A DNA stretch of 37,776 bases from Anaerolineaceae bacterium UBA4890 (GCA_002399085.1 DHCY01000002.1:1-37776); one strand, 5' to 3'. Counted from the first letter of the stretch, positions 1 through 9,559 are shown. Notes: generated by a model not told the origin, from the sequence alone. Translations and numbers: made by a program.

Positions 1-5
1 GAAGT

Positions 6-1391
6 ATGCCTGAAGAAGTAAGCGGATCGTTTCGCGACCCCAGCGGTTTCATGTTTAAGCTTGATGGCACCATCTACCGCCAGGTAAACGAGCACTATCA
101 TCAAGAGTACGACCTGTTGATGAATTCGGGGCTCTACGAACAGCTCACCCGTTCAGGCACGCTCATTTCGCATACCGAAGAAGACCTGCGCCTGGCACCC
201 CAGCCCGACCTTGCCTACAAGGTGATTCGACCCGTTCCGGTCAGTTTCATTTCCTACCCCTACGAATGGTGTTTCAACCAGCTCAAGGATGCCGCCATTC
301 TGACGCTTGCCATTGGGCGGCGGGCACTGGAATTCGGCATGAGCCTGAAAGATGCCAGCGCTTACAACATCCAGTTCCACCAGGGGCGTCCGGTCTTAAT
401 CGATACGCTTTCCTTTGAAGTTTATGAGGAGGGTATGCCCTGGGTGGCTTACAAGCAGTTCTGCCAGCATTTTCTGGCTCCCCTGGTATTGATGGCAAAA
501 ACCGATATCCGGCTGGCGCAACTGCTCAGGGTTTATATCGACGGTATCCCGCTCGACCTTGCCAGCGAGCTGCTGCCTGCCAGCACCAGGTTGAACTTTG
601 GCTTATCCACTCACATTCACCTGCATGCCCGCTCACAGAAAAAGTATGCAGACAAAGAAATCAGCCGGCAGGAGGTGGAGAGTAAAGGCAAACTGACCAA
701 AGCAAGCACCCTGGCTCTTTTTGACAGCCTGATTTCTACCGTTCGCGCGCTTGAGGTATCCACGATAGCGACAGAATGGGCAGATTATTACCAGGACAAT
801 AACTACACACCAGCTTCTTTTGAGGCAAAACGAGGGTTGGTGCGAAGTATGATCAAACAGGTTTCTCCAAAATCAGTCTGGGACCTGGGAGCAAATACCG
901 GCGAATTCAGCCGCGTTGCCAGCGATCTGGGCATTCCAACCGTCGCGTTCGATATTGATTCGGGTGCCGTGCAGCAAAACTATTTCCTGGTTAAGAAGAA
1001 TAAAGAAAAATTTATGCTACCGTTGGTGATGGACCTGACCAATCCCTCACCTGACCTCGGCTGGCGTAACGCTGAGCGCGACTCAATAAAAGCGCGCGGT
1101 CCTGTCGATTTGGTAATGGCACTGGCGCTCGTCCATCACCTGGCGATTTCAAACAACGTGCCACTGGTTAGTTTAGCCGGCTTTCTCGCAGAGCTTTGTC
1201 AGTATCTGATTATCGAGTTTGTGCCCAAAGATGATTCCCAGGTAAAACGCTTGTTGGCTTCCCGCCTGGATATATTCCCGGATTACACTCTGGAAGGATT
1301 TAAGCTCGCATTTGAACGGAACTTTGCAATACTCGATGAAAAACCTGTTGAAGGATCTGCACGTACCTTGTTCCTGATGAAGCGCGAGTAA
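6..1391 (+). CDS. NoeA-like SAM-dependent methyltransferase
   Basis: Predicted class I S-adenosylmethionine-dependent methyltransferase of 461 residues. The C-terminal half carries the glycine-rich SAM-binding motif (VWDLGANTGEFS, about residue 292) followed by an acidic strand end (AFDID). A second motif region is around LALVHHLA (about residue 370). The N-terminal half, with a conserved-looking 'QPDLAYKVIRP' and 'DASAYNIQF', resembles the accessory domain of NoeA/nodulation-type methyltransferases. The methyl acceptor cannot be read from sequence; a glycan is plausible because the next gene is a polytopic membrane protein of surface-glycan type. The start is the first ATG in the window, and an upstream start outside the window cannot be excluded. 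The stop lies 4 bp before the next gene's GTG, so the two are probably co-transcribed. Confidence 0.8.
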   Translation: MPEEVSGSFRDPSGFMFKLDGTIYRQVNEHYHQEYDLLMNSGLYEQLTRSGTLISHTEEDLRLAPQPDLAYKVIRPVPVSFISYPYEWCFNQLKDAAILTLAIGRRALEFGMSLKDASAYNIQFHQGRPVLIDTLSFEVYEEGMPWVAYKQFCQHFLAPLVLMAKTDIRLAQLLRVYIDGIPLDLASELLPASTRLNFGLSTHIHLHARSQKKYADKEISRQEVESKGKLTKASTLALFDSLISTVRALEVSTIATEWADYYQDNNYTPASFEAKRGLVRSMIKQVSPKSVWDLGANTGEFSRVASDLGIPTVAFDIDSGAVQQNYFLVKKNKEKFMLPLVMDLTNPSPDLGWRNAERDSIKARGPVDLVMALALVHHLAISNNVPLVSLAGFLAELCQYLIIEFVPKDDSQVKRLLASRLDIFPDYTLEGFKLAFERNFAILDEKPVEGSARTLFLMKRE

Positions 1392-1395
1392 TTCC

Positions 1396-2763
1396 GTGGA
1401 CAGTGTTTTATCGAAATCAGATATTGTAAAAAGAGTCCTCTCGATAGCGCTTTTCCTGCTGATTTTTTCGAGTGTTTTGTATTTGAATTTTAAAACCCCC
1501 ATGATCGGCGAGGATTACGCACTCAGTCTGACCTATTTTGAAAAGCATAATCAGCCAATCCCCCTGAAACTGTCGCTGATCTACGAAAAAGTGCGTTTCC
1601 AATTTCTGAATTGGAACAGCCGCATAGGCGAGCAGCTATCAATACTGTCTCTTGGTTTTGATAAAGCCATATTCAACATTCTGAATGGCATCGTTTTCAC
1701 ATGCCTCTGCGCGATTAATGTCAGGTTTGGCCTAGGCGAAACCAAGTTCAAAAATATTGAGAAGTTGTTGGTATATACATCACTTGCGATGATGCTTTAC
1801 CTTGTTTTTTTACCGGCACTGGGGGAATCAGTCTTTTGGTTAACCGGAAGCACGAATTACCTTTGGGGCATCACGATTCTCCTAATTTTCTTGCTTTCAT
1901 ATGTAAAGATATTCGAAACGCCTGGTAAAGCTGAACAAAAATTACACCCCTTATTATTAATTGTTGCATTTTTCGCGGGAATGTCGAATGAAAATACTGT
2001 TTCGGTCTCGATCATCTTCTGTATCTTTGTCTTGATAAAACTTCGATTGGAGAAGAAACCGGTAAACATTACTTATTACTTGGCTTTGATTTTTCATCTC
2101 CTTGGTTATGCTGTTCTGTTATTTTCACCCTCGACCTATATCCGCAGAGCATATTACAACCAGGTTTTTGGCATTGTTAAGCTCTCATTTCCGATGCTTA
2201 TCAGTCGCCTTCTAAATATCCTCGCGATTTTTTATCACCACTACAAGATTTACCTATTTGTAACGCTGTTGTTATTCTTGTGCTACCTGGCGATCCAGAT
2301 TGCCTCCAGGAAAAAGCTCAGTCTTTCCAATAGCAGACCTTTGACCTTGTTTCTTTTTATGCTCTTGGCTTTTATTTCGTTGTTTGATATGGTTGTTGTT
2401 CCGTATTATGAGGTGCGTTCTTCTTTGCTGATTTTTATCGCGATGACTACACTGATAATATCCATTATTGATTCGTTCCGCTCCTCTAACAAACCAATTT
2501 TTATTTTTTTTATCATCTTACTTTCTGCCGTTTGGTTGGTTTCATATAATAGCATGCGGATTACTTACAACAGTTTTTATGCAGAATTCCGAGCAAGAGA
2601 AGATATCCTATTTTCCGTAGTCGACAATACGAAGACGATCAGTGTGCCCCCCTTTTCAGAAATCCTGGACCAGCGAGTATTAAATACCCGCGAATCCTAT
2701 CTGATTTATAACAACGCTGCTTTTAGCCGGTATTACGGTTTCGAAGAAATAACGATTGAATAA
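1396..2763 (+). CDS. DUF6056-like polytopic membrane protein
   Basis: Integral membrane protein of 455 residues with about ten to twelve hydrophobic segments. The first loop contains GEDYALSLTYF and NWNSRIGEQLS, and there is a FWLTGSTNYLW motif near residue 150. This pattern matches my recollection of the DUF6056 / GT-C-like glycosyltransferase or polymerase group. An acidic residue in the first extracytoplasmic loop would suit a GT-C fold, but the catalytic role is inference. The start is GTG, 4 bp after the methyltransferase stop. The gene is visibly more AT-rich than its neighbours, with many AAA, TTT and ATT codons, as is common in exchanged surface-glycan genes. Confidence 0.72.
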   Translation: MDSVLSKSDIVKRVLSIALFLLIFSSVLYLNFKTPMIGEDYALSLTYFEKHNQPIPLKLSLIYEKVRFQFLNWNSRIGEQLSILSLGFDKAIFNILNGIVFTCLCAINVRFGLGETKFKNIEKLLVYTSLAMMLYLVFLPALGESVFWLTGSTNYLWGITILLIFLLSYVKIFETPGKAEQKLHPLLLIVAFFAGMSNENTVSVSIIFCIFVLIKLRLEKKPVNITYYLALIFHLLGYAVLLFSPSTYIRRAYYNQVFGIVKLSFPMLISRLLNILAIFYHHYKIYLFVTLLLFLCYLAIQIASRKKLSLSNSRPLTLFLFMLLAFISLFDMVVVPYYEVRSSLLIFIAMTTLIISIIDSFRSSNKPIFIFFIILLSAVWLVSYNSMRITYNSFYAEFRAREDILFSVVDNTKTISVPPFSEILDQRVLNTRESYLIYNNAAFSRYYGFEEITIE

Positions 2764-2766
2764 CAA

Positions 2767-2796
2767 TCACCGGAACTTGACCGCCAAATCCGGTGA
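2767..2796. terminator. Hairpin between convergent genes
   Basis: A perfect 8-bp inverted repeat, TCACCGGA and TCCGGTGA, encloses a 14-nt loop directly after the DUF6056-like gene stop. It lies between this gene and the convergent CAP/LysM gene. No T-run follows on the plus strand, so intrinsic termination is only possible. Confidence 0.4.
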
Positions 2797-2810
2797 GATG
2801 GATTGCATGG

Positions 2811-4244
2811 CTATTGTTTTTTCACTTTTTTCGCGCTGACCACAAAATAACCTGCCACGCCAATAGCAGCGACAGCCAGCAGCCACAACCAGTTTGTCGG
2901 GTTAGCCGCCAGGCTCAGTCCGGTTAGGGTTTCGGTCGCTGTTGGTGCGGGCGAAAGAACTCGCGTCGCGGTTGGCGAAGGGCTGGGGGTATACGTGGGG
3001 GTCGGCACAGGTGTATCCGTTGCCGGGACAGGTGTGGGCGTGAGCGTGGGCGGCGGTGTGACATCCAAAAAGAGACGTTCACCGGGGTAGATGATGCTGG
3101 AAGCATTCAAATAATTCCACGACATCAAGTCTGCCAGTGGAACACCGTATAAATTTGCGATCCATTCCAGGGTTTGTCCCTCTGCAACTGTATGGTAATA
3201 CTTGCCATCTGCCCCCGGAGTCAGCCTTTGCAGCGGGGTTAGCGGCAATGGTGTCGGTGTCGGCGTCTGGTCTGGTCCCCTGATTATCAATTTTTGCCCG
3301 ATTGAAAGAGGCCAATCAACTTTCCAAAAATTCAACCCAAGGATCGTATCCACACTTACGCCGTACGCCTGCGCAATTGTCGAGAGATACTGATAAGGCT
3401 GAACTTCGTGCACAATACTTCCATCCGCTGCCGGGGCTGCTATGAGCACGTTACCCATAGGCGTGGGCGTTACCAGGGCTCTGGAGTCCGGTCCGGCAAT
3501 GGTCAGTTTATCACCTGGCCAAAGCACATAGCTTTCGGGCAGGTTGTTCCAGGCAAGGATCTCTTTGATTGTCACACCGTAGGCAACAGCTATCGACCAC
3601 AAGCTCTGCCCCGGTTTGACTTCATGGACGTAGTTTCCCTCTTCGTTCAGTTCCACCTTTTCAACCGGAGTGACGATGCCATAACCGGCAGGTGGCTGCC
3701 CGGGTGTGCCCCCGCCGCCGGTAGGCGGGGTGGCATCACAGGCTTCGCCAGAAATGTAGGCAGCCTGGAGGATATAATAGGTCATCCCGTTGGAGGCAAG
3801 CGCTGTACCAGCACCTACATGGCAGTAATTGGGTGAGGTGGCGGGGCGCATGTGGTCGTAGTCTGCCCACATGAGCATGATCTGGTCAATGCTCCCGCCG
3901 TAGGCAACGGCAAAGTTTTCGGTGGCATAGACTGTTTTACCAGCGCCATATCCAGCAGCTGCGATGCGCCCCGATACGTTTCCGATATGCCACGAGAGCA
4001 AGCCATCTGCCATGGTCTGAGCGGTTGCCTGGGCGACGGCATTGATGGTGGCGTTTTCGATCAGAGCTGGCAGCCCATTACCCATGCGCAAAACATTCAT
4101 CGCTGAAATTAGTTCATAGGCTGCCACCTGTTGATGCGGAGCTAAATTAACCTCAGCGCTCACCTCGAAGGTTTTTATCGGCGCAAGAGCGATCGCCAGC
4201 ACCACGAAAAAGAGCAGAAGCCGTGACTTCACATTTTTATGCAT
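2811..4244 (-). CDS. Secreted CAP domain protein with three LysM repeats
   Basis: A 477-residue exported envelope protein. Residues 1-30 are a signal peptide. Residues 38-165 are a CAP/SCP domain (LRMGNGLPAL, LLSWHIGN, ENFAVAYG, MWADYDHMRP, YCHVGAGTA). Three LysM modules follow at about 205-249, 278-321 and 349-393, each with the H-x-V-x-x-G/Y-Q-x-L start and a PGxxL or IGQKL end. A Thr/Pro-rich linker (395-440) leads to one C-terminal transmembrane helix (452-470) and a basic tail (KKVKKQ). LysM modules normally bind peptidoglycan, so the protein probably sits on the cell wall and is membrane-tethered; what its CAP domain does is unknown. The gene stands alone and convergent to its left neighbour. 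The ATG has no strong Shine-Dalgarno sequence. Confidence 0.9.
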   Translation of the reverse strand: MHKNVKSRLLLFFVVLAIALAPIKTFEVSAEVNLAPHQQVAAYELISAMNVLRMGNGLPALIENATINAVAQATAQTMADGLLSWHIGNVSGRIAAAGYGAGKTVYATENFAVAYGGSIDQIMLMWADYDHMRPATSPNYCHVGAGTALASNGMTYYILQAAYISGEACDATPPTGGGGTPGQPPAGYGIVTPVEKVELNEEGNYVHEVKPGQSLWSIAVAYGVTIKEILAWNNLPESYVLWPGDKLTIAGPDSRALVTPTPMGNVLIAAPAADGSIVHEVQPYQYLSTIAQAYGVSVDTILGLNFWKVDWPLSIGQKLIIRGPDQTPTPTPLPLTPLQRLTPGADGKYYHTVAEGQTLEWIANLYGVPLADLMSWNYLNASSIIYPGERLFLDVTPPPTLTPTPVPATDTPVPTPTYTPSPSPTATRVLSPAPTATETLTGLSLAANPTNWLWLLAVAAIGVAGYFVVSAKKVKKQ

Positions 4245-4329
4245 GTTTCATTAATACCATATTTTCGCAGGACCGTTTTTTGAGCACTGGAATCTATTGC
4301 AAAATACGGCACTACATCTCTCTTAAAAC

Positions 4330-4350
4330 GGAACGCGACGAGCACGTTCC
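4330..4350. repeat. Short inverted repeat GGAACG/CGTTCC
   Basis: A 6-bp palindromic pair separated by 9 nt, flanked on the right by CTACG, in the 142-bp gap between divergent genes. It lies about 24 bp upstream of the GT2 -10 candidate and could be a remnant of a dispersed intergenic repeat or an operator. Neither is shown. Confidence 0.3.
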
Positions 4351-4386
4351 CTACGAAAGCTAAAAACTATCGTACAATTGTTTATT

Positions 4387-5394
4387 ATGAAACTGGCAAT
4401 CCAAATACCAGCTTACAACGAGGCAGAACACTTGCCTGCGGTTCTGGCAGAATTGCCCCGCCAGCTGCCAGGTGTTGAAGAAATTATTATCCTGGTTGTG
4501 GATGATGGCTCCACCGACGGAACCTCCCGGGTTGCGCTTGAACATAGTGCCGATTACGTTTTACAGCACCGTGAAAACCGCGGTCTCTCCAAAGCCTTCA
4601 TCGATGGCATCCAGTTTTGCCTCGCTTTGGGTGCCGATATCATCATCAACACAGATGCTGACAATCAGTATCCCGGCAGCCAGATCGAAAAGCTGATCGA
4701 ACCCTTGCTGCAAGGACGTGCCGACCTGGTGATTGGTGACCGTCAAACGCTCGAAAACAAGCATTTCTCGCCCCTCAAACGCGCCATGGAACACCTTGGC
4801 AGCCGTGTGATCCGCAGAGTCTCAAACACCGACGTGCCTGATACTGTCAGCGGTTTTCGTGCCTTTTCCCGTTATGCCGCATTGCGCTTGCAGGTTTACA
4901 ACCCCTATTCTTACACCCTCGAAACGCTGATCCAGGCTGGCAAAGGCTTGATGAAGATTGAAAGCGTGCCAATTGAAACCAACCCTGCCACCAGAACCTC
5001 CCGCTTGCATAAAGGTATGTTTAATTTCATCTGGAAGCAGGCTGGCGCGATCATACGCTCGTATGTGCTTTATCAACCTCTGCGTACCTTCCTTTCAATT
5101 GGCGGCGTGTTATTCCTGATTGGCGCAGCGTTGCTGGGAAGGTTCTTGATCTACTACCTCTTCCTGGATGGCGGTTCACGCTTTATCCAGTCGGTTTCAA
5201 TTGGCGGCACCTTTTTGGTTGCTGGCATCACGTTGATCATGTTTGGCTTTTTGGGCGATGCCATCAGGGCAAACAGGCAAATATCGGAAGAGAATATGAT
5301 TGCCCTGCGTGTTAACTCTACCATCAGCGACCCTGCCAAAATTTCAGAGTTCCGCGGTCACCCGGTTTTTACCAGGCACAACCCTGTCCGCTGA
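4387..5394 (+). CDS. Membrane-anchored family 2 glycosyltransferase
   Basis: A GT2 (DPM1/polyprenyl-phosphate transferase-like) enzyme of 335 residues from the ATG at 4387. The N-terminal GT-A domain starts with MKLAIQIPAYNEAEHL and has VVDDGSTDGT (D39, D40) for nucleotide-sugar binding. The metal-binding D90-A-D92 lies in NTDADNQYPG. Two C-terminal transmembrane segments (GGVLFLIGAALL, GGTFLVAGITLIMFGF) anchor it. The likely reaction is transfer of a sugar from a nucleotide donor to a lipid carrier at the inner membrane face. A TTG at 4378 is also in frame, but the ATG fits the family start better. The gene has no close neighbour on its strand and may be transcribed leaderless (see findings). 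Confidence 0.86.
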   Translation: MKLAIQIPAYNEAEHLPAVLAELPRQLPGVEEIIILVVDDGSTDGTSRVALEHSADYVLQHRENRGLSKAFIDGIQFCLALGADIIINTDADNQYPGSQIEKLIEPLLQGRADLVIGDRQTLENKHFSPLKRAMEHLGSRVIRRVSNTDVPDTVSGFRAFSRYAALRLQVYNPYSYTLETLIQAGKGLMKIESVPIETNPATRTSRLHKGMFNFIWKQAGAIIRSYVLYQPLRTFLSIGGVLFLIGAALLGRFLIYYLFLDGGSRFIQSVSIGGTFLVAGITLIMFGFLGDAIRANRQISEENMIALRVNSTISDPAKISEFRGHPVFTRHNPVR

Positions 5395-5501
5395 ACGATT
5401 CTATCCTCCTTCGTTTAACTTGAATTGGGCTTGTTTCCGGACGAGGCTAATCTTAAATTTTTACTGTCACCTTAAAAGTTTCGGGTTCGGACATTTCGCT
5501 A

Positions 5502-5510
5502 TGCTATACT
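5502..5510 (+). promoter_or_regulatory. Extended -10 promoter candidate for dnaE
   Basis: TGCTATACT is an extended -10 element (TGn plus TATACT), 88 bp upstream of the dnaE GTG. No convincing -35 is present, which is usual for extended -10 promoters. The same TGCTATA core appears before hom and before the LCP-like gene. Confidence 0.45.
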
Positions 5511-5598
5511 TAATTCTCACCAAGAGCAACCGACAGCCACAATTCTCATTGGCAAAGTTGCGCTTGGCAATAGCATTAAAGGGATAAAATAGCCAGTC

Positions 5599-8500
5599 GT
5601 GTCTTTCGTTCATTTGCACGTTCATTCTTCCTACTCCGTCCTGGATGGTCTTGCCAGCCCCAAGGAACTGGTGAAACACGCCAAGGAACTGGGTATGAAA
5701 GCCCTGGCATTGACCGACCACGGCACCATGTTTGGCACCCTCGATTTCTTCAATGCCGCCAAAGCTGAAGGGATTAAGCCAATCATTGGGTTGGAAGCCT
5801 ACGTCGCCCCCCGCTCCATGCAAGATAAAGACGTTGCCAAGGATAAGAAGGCATATCACTTGATTTTGCTCGCCAAAAACATGACTGGCTACAAAAACCT
5901 GCTCAAAATTGCCTCGGTTTCGCAGCTGGAGGGCTTTTATTACCACCCTCGCATCGACAAAGCCTTCTTGGCTGAACACAGCGAAGGGTTGATTGGCACC
6001 TCTGCTTGCCTGGCGGGTGAGATCCCTCGTGCGCTGAACGACAACGACCTGGCAAAAGCCGAAAGCAGCCTGAACTGGTATAAGGAAGCCTTCGGACCAG
6101 GCAACTTCTATCTCGAATTGCAGGATCACAATATCCCGGAACTTTTCCGCGTTAACCGCCTGATGGTGGAGCTGGCAAAACGAACCAATACGCCCCTGGT
6201 TGCAACCAATGATGTCCATTACGCACGCAAAGACGATTCCGACCTGCAGGATATCCTGCTCTGCATCCAGACTGGGAAATTGTTAAGCGATACCAACCGC
6301 ATGCGCATGTCCGATGACAGCTACTATCTGCGCAGTCCGCAGGAGATGCAATCGATCTTCTCACAAATTCCCGAAGCGTTGAGCAACACGACCCTGATTG
6401 CTGAGCAGTGCGAGGTCGACCTGACCCGCACAAGTTATCACCTTCCCCAGTTCGAAGTGCCTGCCGGGCAAACCGCCCAAACCTATTTGCTGGATTTGTG
6501 CCAGGAAGGGCTGCGCAAAAATATCCCTGCTCAGGCAGAATCGCCTGAAATCCAGGAACGACTCAGTTATGAGCTGGGTGTGATCAACCAGATGGGGTTT
6601 GCGGAATACTTCCTGATTGTTTGGGATCTGTGCCGCTTCTCGCGTGAGAAAAATATCTGGTACAACGTGCGTGGTTCTGGAAACGGCTCGCTGGTGGCAT
6701 ATGCACTGGATATCACCTCGGTGGAACCCCTCAGTTATCACCTGCTCTTTGAGCGCTTCCTCAACCCCGACCGCATCACCATGCCCGATATCGACCTCGA
6801 TTTCCAGGACGATCGGCGCGCTGAAGTAATGGAATATTGCAATCAGAAATATGGCGCAGACAGGGTGGCACAGATTATCACATTCGGCACCATGGCAGCT
6901 CGCGGAGCCGTGCGGGATGTCGGCAGGGTAATGAACATTCCGTTGGTCGAGGTTGACCGTGTTGCCAAGGCAGTACCTCCACCGATCCAGGGCAAAGCGG
7001 TACCATTGATAAAAGCGCTGGAGACCACGCCAGAATTAAAAGATTTGTATGACTCAAACGATCAATACAAACGGCTCATTGATGTGGCTGCCCGCATGGA
7101 AGGCAGCATCCGCAACGTTGGCACTCATGCTGCCGGTGTGATCATCAGCGACCAGCCCCTGACCGAATATTTGCCGCTGCATCGTCCTACCAGCCAGAGC
7201 GACGAACTGCCCATCAAATCGGTTGCGCAGTATGACATGGCTGGCATCAACGAATTGGGCTTGCTCAAGGTCGACTTTTTAGGGCTGACCACCCTGACTA
7301 TTATGGCAAAAGCCTGCGAATATATCGAACAGCGCCATGGAATCAAGCTGAGCCTGAGCAGTATTCCGATCGATGATTCGAAGGTTTTCGATTATATTGG
7401 CGAAGGGCACACAGGCGGTCTTTTCCAACTGGAAGGCGGCGGGATGACCCGATACCTGGTGCAGATGCAGCCAAAAACGATCCAGCATGTGATCGCCATG
7501 GTGGCGCTCTATCGCCCGGGACCGATGGAAATTATCCCTAAGTACATTGCCAACATGAAAGGCGATGTGCCGGTAAGTTACCAGCATGAAAAGCTTGAAC
7601 CCATCCTCGAGGAAACCTACGGGCACACTGTATACCAGGAGCAGATTATGCAGGCTGCCATGCAGCTGGCTGGTTATTCGCCCGGTGAATCGGACGATCT
7701 GCGGGCAGCAGTCTCGAAAAAGGATGCCACAAAGGTCAAAAAGCACCGTTCCAAATTTGTCAATGGCGCTGTGAAAAATGGGATCGACAAAGCAGTCGCT
7801 AATGATATTTTTAATCATTGGGAAGCTTTTGCCTCGTATGGTTTCAACAAGAGCCATGCTACCAACTACGGCATCATGGCAGTCAAAACCGCCTATCTCA
7901 AATACCACTATTCTGTCGAATACATGACGGCGCTGCTTTCAGCCTGGAAGAATGATAACGATAAAACCGCTTCCTATATCGCCGAATGCCGTGAGATGGG
8001 CGTCGAAGTGCTTCCGCCGGATGTTAACAGCAGCGGCTACGACTTCACCATTGAAGATCGCCCGGATGGGACATCGGCTATCAGGTTTGGGCTCGGTGCG
8101 GTAAAGAACGTTGGGCAGGCACCTGTCGATGAAATTATCCACGGTCGTAAGGAAGCCGCAGAAGGGCTGAGCCAGTACTTTACCAGTCTGAACGAATTTG
8201 TGAAACGGGTCGACCTGCGAAAAGTCGGTAAGCGCACCCTGGAATGCTTGATCAAGGTCGGAGCACTGGACCAGTTGGGCGAGCGCGGTTCCATGTTGGC
8301 GTCAATCGACCAGATTGTGACCGTCTCCACCAGCCACTTTCGAGCCAAAGAAATGGGTCAGATGGACCTATTTGGTGGCATTGCGGTCGAAGAGACGCCC
8401 TTGCTTGTTCTGCAAGGCTCTACCAAAATGAGCAAGAAAGACCAGCTCGATTGGGAAAAAGAGTTGTTGGGTTTGTATATCTCCGATCATCCGGTCAATG

Positions 8501-9480
8501 CCTATTTACGCCAGGTAGAAGACAAGATCAGCCATAATTCGAGCACACTGCTTGAATCCGAAGAAAACAGCCGGGTGACTGTGGGGGGTGTGGTAAACCG
8601 CATTCGCCCGATCCGCACAAAGAAAGACACGATGATGGCATTCGGCACGTTATCGGATGCGTTCGGAGACATTGACCTGGTTTTCTTTACCAAAACCTGG
8701 GAACAATATCAGCAAATCCTCGATGTGGGGGCGGCATTGCTGGTAGAGGGCAAAGCTCAGCATCGTGAAGGGAAAGTCTCTGTTTTAGTTGAGAAGGCAA
8801 CTGCCGTCGAGAGCAGTGAACAATCAGAGAGCAATGACCCACTGTCAGGACCTTTTTATGAGCTCACTTTGGAGCGCAACTTGCCGGATTTGCGCTTGCT
8901 TTCCAGGTATGCCTGGCCGCCAGCGCAGGATGAAACAACCGTGGATGTTGATGAATCCATCGAAGACCACGGTAATAATGGCATTGAAAACCTTGTCTGG
9001 GAGAACGAGCCTGAATTTATGGATGATCCTGGCTTCGAGACGCAACTTGTGGAACAAATCATTGTTCAAGAGACAATCACAAGTGAGGAAAAGATGGTTG
9101 TCTATGATGATCCTGCAACGGGCGGGGATACCCTTCTGGTTGTCAGGGAGCTTGAGGTTGAGACTTCCGTCGAAGAAATCGAGTATGTCGACGAAGATTT
9201 GTTGAAACAACTGCCCACCCAGATTTTGGTACTCACACTTCAGCCCTGTGACTCGCCCGAAAAAGACCAGCGCCGGCTTAGCAAGTATTACGGCTGGTTG
9301 TGCTCGCATCCGGGTCGCGACCTGTTTGGCTTCCGCCTGATGGGACCTGAAGGCTGGCAGGTGGTCTATTATCCCAACTTCCCGATCGAGATTAGTGATT
9401 CGATGATCAGCCACCTGCAAGAAGACCTGGGCAAAGAAAATGTTTCCTGCCAGGCATATAGCGCAGACCTCATTTTTTAA
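5599..9480 (+). CDS. dnaE: DNA polymerase III alpha subunit (DnaE1 type)
   Basis: The replicative DNA polymerase catalytic subunit, 1293 residues. The N-terminal PHP domain keeps metal-ligand motifs (HLHVHSSYSVLDG, LTDHGTMFG), unlike the degenerate E. coli PHP, so it may still be an active proofreading-type phosphoesterase. The palm has VRGSGNGSL, catalytic D399 and D401 in PDIDLDFQDD, and a third aspartate (D560) in KVDFLGL. A fingers region and helix-hairpin-helix (about 875-900) follow. An OB-fold lies at about 990-1065 (VGGVVNRIRPIRTKKD), and the C-terminal domain at about 1205-1293. An unusual acidic stretch at about 1110-1205 separates the last two domains. The start is GTG, chosen because MSFVHLHVHS begins the PHP domain exactly as in the family. 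Confidence 0.97.
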   Translation: MSFVHLHVHSSYSVLDGLASPKELVKHAKELGMKALALTDHGTMFGTLDFFNAAKAEGIKPIIGLEAYVAPRSMQDKDVAKDKKAYHLILLAKNMTGYKNLLKIASVSQLEGFYYHPRIDKAFLAEHSEGLIGTSACLAGEIPRALNDNDLAKAESSLNWYKEAFGPGNFYLELQDHNIPELFRVNRLMVELAKRTNTPLVATNDVHYARKDDSDLQDILLCIQTGKLLSDTNRMRMSDDSYYLRSPQEMQSIFSQIPEALSNTTLIAEQCEVDLTRTSYHLPQFEVPAGQTAQTYLLDLCQEGLRKNIPAQAESPEIQERLSYELGVINQMGFAEYFLIVWDLCRFSREKNIWYNVRGSGNGSLVAYALDITSVEPLSYHLLFERFLNPDRITMPDIDLDFQDDRRAEVMEYCNQKYGADRVAQIITFGTMAARGAVRDVGRVMNIPLVEVDRVAKAVPPPIQGKAVPLIKALETTPELKDLYDSNDQYKRLIDVAARMEGSIRNVGTHAAGVIISDQPLTEYLPLHRPTSQSDELPIKSVAQYDMAGINELGLLKVDFLGLTTLTIMAKACEYIEQRHGIKLSLSSIPIDDSKVFDYIGEGHTGGLFQLEGGGMTRYLVQMQPKTIQHVIAMVALYRPGPMEIIPKYIANMKGDVPVSYQHEKLEPILEETYGHTVYQEQIMQAAMQLAGYSPGESDDLRAAVSKKDATKVKKHRSKFVNGAVKNGIDKAVANDIFNHWEAFASYGFNKSHATNYGIMAVKTAYLKYHYSVEYMTALLSAWKNDNDKTASYIAECREMGVEVLPPDVNSSGYDFTIEDRPDGTSAIRFGLGAVKNVGQAPVDEIIHGRKEAAEGLSQYFTSLNEFVKRVDLRKVGKRTLECLIKVGALDQLGERGSMLASIDQIVTVSTSHFRAKEMGQMDLFGGIAVEETPLLVLQGSTKMSKKDQLDWEKELLGLYISDHPVNAYLRQVEDKISHNSSTLLESEENSRVTVGGVVNRIRPIRTKKDTMMAFGTLSDAFGDIDLVFFTKTWEQYQQILDVGAALLVEGKAQHREGKVSVLVEKATAVESSEQSESNDPLSGPFYELTLERNLPDLRLLSRYAWPPAQDETTVDVDESIEDHGNNGIENLVWENEPEFMDDPGFETQLVEQIIVQETITSEEKMVVYDDPATGGDTLLVVRELEVETSVEEIEYVDEDLLKQLPTQILVLTLQPCDSPEKDQRRLSKYYGWLCSHPGRDLFGFRLMGPEGWQVVYYPNFPIEISDSMISHLQEDLGKENVSCQAYSADLIF

Positions 9481-9522
9481 AACAACCCAGAAGCACCGTC
9501 ATATCTGGCACGCCTGATTCAT

Positions 9523-9531
9523 TGCTATAAT
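9523..9531 (+). promoter_or_regulatory. Extended -10 promoter candidate for the hom operon
   Basis: TGCTATAAT is a perfect TATAAT -10 with an extended TGn. Transcription would start near 9538, giving a leader of about 22 nt containing the AGGAG at 9550-9554 and then the hom ATG. No clear -35 is seen. Confidence 0.6.
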
Positions 9532-9559
9532 TAGCCGAAAGCATTCGACAGGAGTTGCA

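Noticed and set aside
3408..3836. A 142-codon plus-strand frame opposite the CAP/LysM gene
   Set aside because: Its translation carries no domain, while the minus-strand frame shows CAP and LysM motifs throughout.
5300..5587. A short plus-strand frame between the GT2 gene and dnaE
   Set aside because: It overlaps the GT2 gene, the extended -10 candidate lies inside it, and it has no motif or RBS. It is treated as non-coding.
5467..6219. A 250-codon open frame on the minus strand opposite the dnaE start
   Set aside because: It lies opposite the PHP domain coding region, has no recognisable motifs and no RBS. It is a shadow of dnaE.
7279..7908. A 209-codon minus-strand frame inside dnaE
   Set aside because: It is fully antisense to the conserved polymerase core, with low-complexity translation and no start signal.
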